From positions 71,874,300-71,938,299 of the forward strand of contig CM049314.1 in assembly GCA_026874595.1 (NCBI GenBank): a stretch of 64,000 nucleotides of DNA, read 5' to 3'. The notes below the pieces were generated by a model. It was not told where the DNA came from. It saw only the letters and a program-made list of their open reading frames with translations, and did no database searches. Position numbers and translations under genes: made by a program. Source of the stretch: Sipunculus nudus. Taxonomy: Eukaryota > Annelida > Sipuncula > Golfingiida > Sipunculidae. How positions within the stretch are numbered: the stretch's first letter is position 1; each line of letters opens with the position of its first letter. Shown here one piece after another: positions 57,060 through 64,000 of the stretch.

Positions 57060-57450
57060 TGTTTCATATTGTACCCACTTTGGGGTAAAACCAAAGTTTA
57101 TGTTTCATAGTCTCTTCTTCCTGTATACAAAATGTTCAAGAGGCATCATTCACCAAATTGATCTGACAGAGAAAGGAATTTAAAACTAAGCAGTTATGCA
57201 TTATCCTGTCCTGGAAATATCTCAGTTTACTATCAATTGTTGTTCTGTATAAATTTTTAAAACCTTTATAAACCTCATCTCCTGTGACATTTAACTCTAA
57301 CATCCTTCTGTTGACCGTTTTCTCAGGTTTTTCAATGAAATCCTGTAAAACCTTTCTATAAACAGTTTTGGTCATATCTTTATTTGTGCGTGGTACATTG
57401 TTCATGCCTTGGATGAACTCACTGATGAAGCCCAGTACGACGCGGTTCAC
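57060..57450 (-). pseudogene. LINE ORF2 C-terminal fragment (RT zinc-binding region)
   Basis: On the minus strand the frame reads V-Y-K-G-F-K-N-L-Y-R-T-T-I-D-S-K-L-R-Y-F-Q-D-R-I-M-H, and then L-C-Q-I-N-L-V-N-D-A-S. A TGA follows where the first Cys of the usual C-x-x-C would be, and the frame continues T-F-C-I-Q-E-E-E-T-M-K-H. This is the pattern after the reverse transcriptase of non-LTR retrotransposons (L-Q-W-F-Q-Y-R-I, then C-x2-C-x-E-x-E-T-x-x-H). RT proper and endonuclease are absent, so it is a short relic. The clade (CR1/L2/Jockey-type) is not resolved. Confidence 0.65.
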
Positions 57451-57635
57451 TGCTGAGGGTTGTGAAAACCCACCACAAGGCGCGTCTATATCCTGTTCAC
57501 GTGATACTCACGGTTTTTTTTTTTTGTATGCTGGTTGTCACAGTGCTCTGTACCACATGAATTTAAAAAATGGATAACTTATTAATTCATTGAATCTGTT
57601 AATTCGTTTTAGAATATTACACTGTTGTTTTATTA
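57451..57635. other. Spacer
   Basis: Nothing recognised between the LINE relic and element A2. Confidence 0.3.
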
Positions 57636-58233
57636 TCCCCTCGCAACGAATTTGCAAAAGAAATATAGTAACGCCTCCGTTCGTGCGTCCTTCTGTTCGT
57701 CTGTCTGTCGGTCCGTCTGTCCGTCCGGAATTGGCTTATTGATCGATTTCAAGCCAAACAGTTTGACCAAAACATTTGATCTTGCACATATGGCTCACCC
57801 AACCATAGATGAAGAACTCTATCGGTTTTGAGGTCTCGGCCACAGGGTCCACTTCTTGCAAAAAAATTGTGGACCCATTTTAAGCCTAACCTTTTGACCA
57901 AAATATTTAATCTTGCAAATATGGCTCACCCACCCAAGGATGGAGATCCCTATCGATTTTGAGGTCATAGGATCAAAGGTAACGGCCACAAGGTCAACTT
58001 CTTGAAAAAGCTTGTAGACCCATTTAAAGCCAAACCGTTTGACCAACACCTGTCAGTGTCATCTTGCTCATCATGGCTCACCTACACATGGATGAAGAAC
58101 CCTATTTAGTTTGAGGTCACAGGAGTAAAGGTCAAGGCCAGAGAGCTGCTCTCCTCATTTTCACACTGTGTAATACGCCCATTCTAATTATGCCCTGTGT
58201 GAGGGGATGTTCCGCTTTGCGGTGCCCTTGTTT
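57636..58233 (+). mobile_element. Element A2, complete 598-bp copy
   Basis: The left end CCCTCGCAACGAATTTGC is followed by a GTCC/GTCT tract (57705-57728). Two to three units of about 146 bp contain 'tttgaccaaaa' and 'atggctcacc', and the right end has the hairpin CCGC-TTT-GCGG followed by GTGCCCTTGTTT. It is the same family as A1 in the opposite orientation. No coding capacity; the open frames are by-products. Confidence 0.7.
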
Positions 58234-58437
58234 ACTTTTAAATTTTATTCACGTTTGACTTGAAATTAACTGTGTGTTGAATGTCGTCAGGAAACCTGCA
58301 TTGTCTGTTATGGAATTTAATAGGTCAAAGGACTTGACCTAGCTCTGGATAAGGTGCATCAATGCTGCAAGTTTGGTGACTGTATCTCTAATTCATTTTG
58401 AGCTATTGCGTTAACAAATGTTCGACGGTCTTTGATG
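58234..58437. other. Spacer before duplication copy 2
   Basis: Nothing recognised. Confidence 0.3.
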
Positions 58438-58849
58438 AAAAAAGTTGGGCACTGGTGTAACAATTTCAGATTACTCTCGATTCAGATTGATACAGGTAAC
58501 TTAAAAAAGGGTTTGGATAACTGTGTGTAGGACTAAATCTATTTCAGATTACCCCTAACTTAAAATGATTTTCATCCTATTCCCTATGATTTTCAGATTC
58601 CCCTTCAGAGCGCTGATTCTTTATGTTTATTTATGGGATTTTTTGGTGTATTTTCTTTCCTATCCATTTCTCGAATACGGTTACATCTTTGTATATCTTT
58701 GTATAAAAAATGTACTGGCACTTAGGGCATGAGTAAGAATCAGTATAATCAACAATATAATTAACATTTTGCACTTTACATGTTAAACATCACTTGCGTC
58801 TTGAACGGTCTTTTACCCAGTAAACTTAAATTTCTAGACAAAGCTACCA

Positions 58850-60560
58850 GTGTCATTTAGTTCATATCCGTCAGTAAAATTACAGAAGCTGTCTTTACAG
58901 GTCCCAGTGACTGAACAATTGGTCGTAGGGTGTTTTGTTCCTGTCGTGCTCAGATGAACATGCTACCTTCTACCAAGTCTTCGATACACAGGTTATATTT
59001 AGTTAGGTTCACTGATTATCCAAGTTTATTCCCAATGCTTCAGATTTGACAGAACCACTGAGGAGGGTGATGAAACATTATGTGGAATTTTAGTGGGAAT
59101 CAGCACAAGAGCCAGCTTTTAAACAGATAAAAGATGTTGTTAAAAGTACGCATGTTTTGAATAGTATAATGTTGATGATGAAATACATCACGTGATGCAA
59201 GCAAAACAGGATGAGGTGCCGCGCTGTTCCAAAAAGTTAAACTTAAAAATGACAAAATCTAAAACAGTGCTGTTACTGCATGGACAACTTGTGTCATATG
59301 ATTCAAAAGCTCTTACACAGACAGGACAAACTATGTACACATAGAAAAGGAATGTTTATCTGTAGTTTTTGCACGTGACAGGTATTACAAGTACACTTCT
59401 GTTAAGAAAATCTGAACTGAAAATTATGACAAACCATTAGGAACTCTTTCTAGAAAAGTCTCCCACACCTCGAAGTTTATGGAAAATGCTCATTATAGAC
59501 TACAGAAATATCACATAGCATACATCTTTAGAAAGGGGGAAAGAATTATACATTGCTGGCACTTTATGTAGAACACCACAACATAACACTGACAAAACAA
59601 CAACAGAGTCTGAACAAGAATTAGATTATTTTGTACATTGTGTACACAGGAACAGACCAGTTACACCGGAGAGAAATATATAGATAAGAGAAGCTACAGC
59701 AAAAGACACTGATATGCCATCACTCATACACATGATAGTAAAAGGTCGGCAAATCTCAGACAAGGAACGTAATCAGCCAAGCAGTAATTTCTTTTAGAGA
59801 TGAACTATCTGTGAGTGATTGGCTTGTAATGAAGGCACCCAGAATAATAATACTAAAGGATATGAGAGGAGAAATTTTGACACACTCATAGAAAAAATGA
59901 GACGTAGAACTAGTGATACCGTTTTCTGGCTAAACATATTGAAAGAATAGTAGAAAACTGTTTACCATGTTCGAAATTTCAGAACTCTGTATCAAAAGAA
60001 AAGATTAAGGTACATGAATTGCCAGAGAATCCATTCTGGAAAATAGGGACAACTAATCTGTTTCATTACAGAGGTCATGAATATTTGATAGTTGCTAATT
60101 ATCATTCGAAATTGTGGGATTTAGCCAAGTTAACCAATACAAAACCATCTACAGTCTAAGAAAGACGAACGGTATATTTGCGAGATCGTGTATACCAACC
60201 ATAGTAGTAATCTATAATGGTCATCAATTTTATTTAGAAGAATATAAGAAATTTGATTTGTCAGATTGAAGGTTCAAACATTGCACTAGTTCACCTTTGT
60301 ATACAGAAAGTAATGGTTTTGCTGAATGTAGGGTACAGTCAGCTAAGAGATTGCTGAAGAAACGTGAAAAAATTGGGGCTGATCCATACCTAATATTATT
60401 AGAATATAGAAACACACCAATAAGTTAAGATTTAGGACCACCAGCACAACTTCTTTAGTCTAGATGATTGAGAACTGCACTACCAACCACTGACAAAACT
60501 CTGAAACCATAGTAAGAAACACATACAAAATCAAAAATTGAAAGAATGCTAAAGCACACA
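58850..60560 (+). pseudogene. Ty3/gypsy pol remnant (RT end, RNase H, integrase)
   Basis: An RT-end/RNase H part spans about 58960-59570, with V-S-Y-D-S-K-A-L-T-Q-T and, one frame away, H-I-E-K-E-C-L-S-V-V-F-A, then the Y-H-I-A-Y-I-F-R-K-G-E-R step. The integrase follows at about 59890-60480, including T-E-S-N-G-F-A-E-C (Glu of the core present) and E-Y-R-N-T-P-I-S. The second-Asp region reads Y-N-G-H-Q-F, so that Asp is Tyr. Stops and frameshifts are everywhere. It belongs to a different gypsy lineage than the element at 48672-53616. Confidence 0.7.
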
Positions 60561-60998
60561 GTAAAGTTGCATATAACACAAACAGTCGAAAGGAGATAAT
60601 ATCAACCACGGGATAGTTACAAACTTACAAGCTCTCGTACCTCTAGAAGGGTTTGGTCCAGCATGTGTTTTGCTTCCACTGCGTCGTTTTTCTCTTGATT
60701 TCACTGATCTAGCTTTCCTAAGAGTCCTTACCCAGAGTCTTCCGGTCCGGGGTTATGGTTAAGCTTTTGCAGATTTAGTACCAAGTGAGTGTAATTCTTT
60801 AGATTTAGTACTCCCGTGGCATGACGCATGTCCATTTCATATTTTAAGTGGTTCTATTCTTCCTTAACAACCATATCGTTTTGATCGGCTGCATCTTTTA
60901 GGAACATTAAATTAATGAACATAAATGACATGATCTTGTGATTAGTGCGGTCACGTTCAGCATGGTGACTTCAGAAAAAAATCATGACAGACATCCAA

Positions 60999-62015
60999 TT
61001 ATATGCAAGTCTTAGAACTGACAGAGGTTCCTTGCGAATGTTCTGCAAATGTTTCACAATATCCCTTGGTTACATTATGTTCTCTATATTGGACTGAGGC
61101 TTGACCGTCACCATTGTGAGCTGTACCAGTTTGAAGTTCTCCATTTTCAGTCCTCCCCATGATTTTCCGTAAATTTATCTTCAAAGATTTTTTTACCTTC
61201 TTACTGAAGAGAAGGAAGAGAAAACTGTTGAAAAAAGTTCCACTGTAGATACACCAGAACGACCAGAAATTTAAGTCTGGTTGAAATAGCACTGGTATTA
61301 TGCCGAAATTATAAACAGAGCACAGGGCAATGAGTGACCTACAAGATTCAAAAGCTTGGAGTATCGGATTTGGCGTGACCGGAACATCTGCTTGCTGCAC
61401 CTGCATACGTCTCAGTTTAAACCTTTGACGGATCACTACACAGATCATCCAAACGTTTGTACAAGTAAGAATTCCTAGAAGGAGAAAGACAATTACACGC
61501 CCGGCATAATATAAATAGTTGTTTTCCTCTTTGTTGTTCCACGAAATACGGGCTGATTGGTTATATTTATACGTATTCCTGAAAGCCGAAGGCCCCAGAA
61601 ATGCAACAGAAGTTACCCAGACAAACGCACAGGAAATACGCACCCTCGTGTGAGTAACAAGAGCAGCTGCTCGCAGGGGTTTTACAATAATGATTGTTTT
61701 GATTACAGATAATGTTGATGCCATCGCTAATGACATAAAGGACATAAGATGAAGCACGCACCGGTGAAAAATGCCGAGAATTTTCCCAGGGTCTTCTGAT
61801 TTTGTCCACGACAAATACGTACTTATCCATCCCATAATTCCCAACAGAAAAGAGCAAGAAAAGATTGAAAGCAGGAGTGGAGACACTTTATCTCTGCGGA
61901 CATCGGGACAAAGCAAAATCCCTAAAATAGCTGTCGTGTTGGAAAGACAATTGCACAATGATAACAAAGTCACTATCACATTCTTAGTAATATCTACTAC
62001 ACTTTCATAATCCAT
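60999..62015 (-). CDS. Rhodopsin-like (class A-type) orphan GPCR, copy 2
   Basis: Single-exon gene of 338 codons from the ATG at 62015. Seven hydrophobic segments sit at the same positions as in copy 1. T-I-I-I-V-K-P-L-R replaces the D-R-Y region, and N-S-F-L-F-L-L-F replaces N-P-x-x-Y. Helix 4 has Trp in C-A-F-V-W-V-T, and helix 6 has Pro in F-G-I-I-P. Compared with copy 1 about 32 of 305 residues differ. The changes cluster at the start of helix 3 (H-R-C-V-L-H against Q-R-F-V-V-Q) and in the second extracellular loop, which may alter ligand choice. The cytoplasmic tail is longer (Q-A-S-V-Q-Y-R-E-H-N, then Ser/Thr-rich to the end). Expected to be a plasma-membrane receptor; ligand unknown. 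Confidence 0.87.
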   Translation of the reverse strand: MDYESVVDITKNVIVTLLSLCNCLSNTTAILGILLCPDVRRDKVSPLLLSIFSCSFLLGIMGWISTYLSWTKSEDPGKILGIFHRCVLHLMSFMSLAMASTLSVIKTIIIVKPLRAAALVTHTRVRISCAFVWVTSVAFLGPSAFRNTYKYNQSARISWNNKEENNYLYYAGRVIVFLLLGILTCTNVWMICVVIRQRFKLRRMQVQQADVPVTPNPILQAFESCRSLIALCSVYNFGIIPVLFQPDLNFWSFWCIYSGTFFNSFLFLLFSKKVKKSLKINLRKIMGRTENGELQTGTAHNGDGQASVQYREHNVTKGYCETFAEHSQGTSVSSKTCI

Positions 62016-62127
62016 CTTCAATGCTGGTTACAGGAGCTTTCTTCTTGAGTCCTTCTACAAGTACGATCTGCTCGGGGAAAGTGTACATCTGGGTATCTAG
62101 TGGCCTCAAATACTTCTCACAAGGCGC

Positions 62128-62145
62128 GCTCAAATATATACTCAG
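62128..62145 (-). promoter_or_regulatory. TATA-like box of GPCR copy 2
   Basis: TATATATTTGAGCGCGCC on the minus strand about 120 bp upstream of the ATG, at the same position as in copy 1. Confidence 0.45.
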
Positions 62146-62494
62146 TAATTGACAGACCAGATTTGATTGGTTGACAGACGTGTCATTATCGATTGAAAAC
62201 GGACATGTCTGATAAACCCTCGTGGTATTCCCTGGCACTTGTCTGAGGATAGAATCTTAAACCTGGCCATATACCGGCTTTATCTGTAGAAGTTATATGA
62301 CTTCGGAATTACACTGTTTAAATATTAATAAGCTGTGTGTTATTCCTGCTGTGAAAGGTTCTTATCATTCCTATGTGACGGATATATGAGCTTGTTTATC
62401 TGCAAACTGTCGGTGAACACAGTACTTGCATGGCTTATACTGACAAACATAATAAACATAAAACAAGAGGTCGGTAGCAAAAATGCCGATGTTG

Positions 62495-62726
62495 AAAGAA
62501 CACAAGCTGCTGCAAAACGTCTTCCTCAAAAGTCTGTTTTCTTTAACCAGATGTCCTTGTTGAACGTGTTTGGGTTATTTAGTTGCCCCCCACATGTTAT
62601 AACACGATTATAAACAAAATGAACACCTATGTGTTGTGGGATCGGCGTTTTCTTCCTTATTTTTATTAATGGTTTAATAAGGGATTATCTTTAATTAAAA
62701 CACGTCAGATATATGAGAAGGCATCC
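62495..62726 (-). mobile_element. TTAA MITE (uninterrupted paralogous copy)
   Basis: It aligns with 32681-33833 minus the nested element. The right border is followed by TTAA at 62727-62730; the left TTAA has decayed. The empty site of the 918-bp transposon lies at about 62691-62697. Confidence 0.55.
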
Positions 62727-63050
62727 TTAACAGTTCCCGGCAATTAGGCTACTTGTTAACGTGATGTACATTTGCGTTGCTATCGCTTGTTAACAAGTCG
62801 CACATTTTCAAAGCAAAAATTCGTTGAGAATGACGTAGTCCAGTCCACTCCATCCCCGTCCAATTGCAAGTCCGAGTCCAAGCTACTCTCTGAGTGCAAA
62901 TGTCTAGTTTGACATGTTTTTGGTTTTGATGTTTATAAACATAAAGCTTTGTATATATACATTTTGAGTCTCTATATATGAGTCGTTTCCCCTTGGACTC
63001 GAGATGGACTTGGCCCGACGTCTCTAGTCCTGACCACAGATTCCGAGTCC

Positions 63051-63229
63051 AAATCCGAGGGTAGTATTCTCTTGAATAACTAGACTCGTTTTCGAACTCG
63101 ATTCCTACATCACTGTTCATTGGCCCATACCAGTCTTTTTTATGTACAGTTATTGCACTTGAACTTATTCTATATAACAACCAGATCTTTTAAGGAAGAT
63201 ATTTCGGATTGTTTATCGCCCCCCCCCCC

Positions 63230-63280
<51 letters not shown>

Positions 63281-64000
63281 CAGGTCGCTGATATAGGTTT
63301 GCGACATCTTTATAATACCACCCATAATTTCATTCTGATGGTGGATTATAACTGAAAATTAAGACATATTTGCCGTGAAATTGGATGGTACCAAGTTTGG
63401 AGGAATAAAGGCACAATCATTTTTCATGTTTTGTTGTTTAGCTGTGGTATACATTTGTTAAATCAACACCCACTTCTAATCTATTTCCTTCCCGTTACTC
63501 ACTCTTCCCAAACCTCGCATGGCAGAGACTTTTGAAGATAATTGTAAGATTATTAGAGATCATAAGAGACGAATACGCCACACGAAAAAACTCAGGCAAA
63601 CCGTGATAATCCCAACGGAATTGCTTCCCAGTACCAATACAGTTCAGTTCGGGATTTTTTTGTGTTCAACCATTCTGCGTTACCCTCCTTTGAAACCTCA
63701 ACTGGCTCACAATATGTATGTTCTAACAGTTGCCCCATCTAGAAAAAAAAGTGAAAAAATCATTTCATGTATTCTTTTTTGCCCAGTCATATTTCTTTAT
63801 CCTTACAGTATATTTTTGACTAAATTTGGACATAAAGAGGCCCCTCAGAAATCTATAACTTACAAGAAACGAGGTTGCGGACAATATACTAGAACTGATT
63901 ATACTATAGTTTGTGTCTATAACAACAGTGTCTTCTAAAGAGCTATCTGAGTTTCCATAGCAACTTACTAGAGTGGACATTTAACTCATGTATTCTGATA
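63051..64000. other. Window end without a recognised gene
   Basis: It contains an 11-base C-run at 63219-63229 directly followed by a (TA)n run at 63231-63278. A 139-codon open frame at 63519-63938 has an ATG and a basic start (I-I-R-D-H-K-R-R-I-R-H), but no recognised domain and poor codon balance later on. It is not called as a gene. Confidence 0.35.
63231..63278. repeat. (TA)n microsatellite next to a poly-C run
   Basis: Pure TA run of about 48 bp. Confidence 0.95.

Larger units (their letters stand above)
58438..63050. repeat. Segmental duplication, copy 2
   Basis: Direct-orientation partner of 29430-34150. It keeps a longer gypsy remnant, an uninterrupted GPCR tail and an uninterrupted TTAA MITE, so it is nearer to the ancestral layout at those three points. 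Confidence 0.85.

Noticed and set aside
63519-63938. 139-codon frame with an ATG
   Set aside because: No recognised domain, low-complexity hydrophobic middle and overlapping open frame on the other strand; unsupported as a gene.

Overview
This is a eukaryotic, AT-rich, gene-poor and transposon-dense window, most likely from a mollusc and probably a bivalve. The taxon call is inference. It rests on short non-autonomous elements with (GTCC)n-type left ends, internal tandem repeats and right ends ending in CTTGTTT or close variants, which resemble the pearl/Helitron-like elements of bivalves. Long poly-C runs, many (TA)n microsatellites and an intronless GPCR pair also fit. No operon-like layout, rRNA or convincing tRNA was seen.

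Host-like genes are few. Two single-exon rhodopsin-like GPCR genes lie on the minus strand (31254-32189 and 60999-62015) inside a direct segmental duplication (about 29430-34150 and 58438-63050). Both have a TATA-like box about 120 bp upstream of the ATG. Copy 1 has a shorter C-tail because of a local insertion, and its flank carries a younger 918-bp transposon that copy 2 lacks. A two-exon minus-strand fragment of an unidentified gene lies at 9217-10784; its splice phases match, but the upstream exon carries a frameshift.

The rest is mostly mobile DNA. 0-6 kb: a decayed P-element/THAP9-type transposase exon, a 233-bp MITE with TAA target duplication, and an array of about 345-bp units ending in a palindromic 3' terminus. 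11-16.3 kb: a layered nest in which one tandem-repeat element (A) is split by a 3.5-kb element (B), which itself holds a 658-bp inverted-repeat transposon; the unoccupied version of that site survives near 36.42 kb. 19.9-22.5 kb: CCCGC-rich blocks, a THAP-domain start fragment and a CpG-rich MITE. 34.8-37.7 kb: further element B copies and a MITE nested in a TA-flanked element. 39.1-41.0 kb: a 1,872-bp Ginger-like DNA transposon with 132-bp terminal inverted repeats that match perfectly by eye, and an integrase gene that has lost its DDE core. 48.7-53.6 kb: a complete but dead Ty3/gypsy LTR retrotransposon with 256-bp LTRs and an ATTAC target duplication. 54-58 kb: a 27-bp minisatellite, a pogo/Tigger-like element, a LINE fragment and a second element A.

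The window works as a record of ordered insertions. Empty sites, nested elements and one segmental duplication allow relative dating. No CRISPR, toxin or bacterial system is present. The best candidate for something undescribed is the Ginger-like element, whose inverted repeats each carry four near-palindromic modules.
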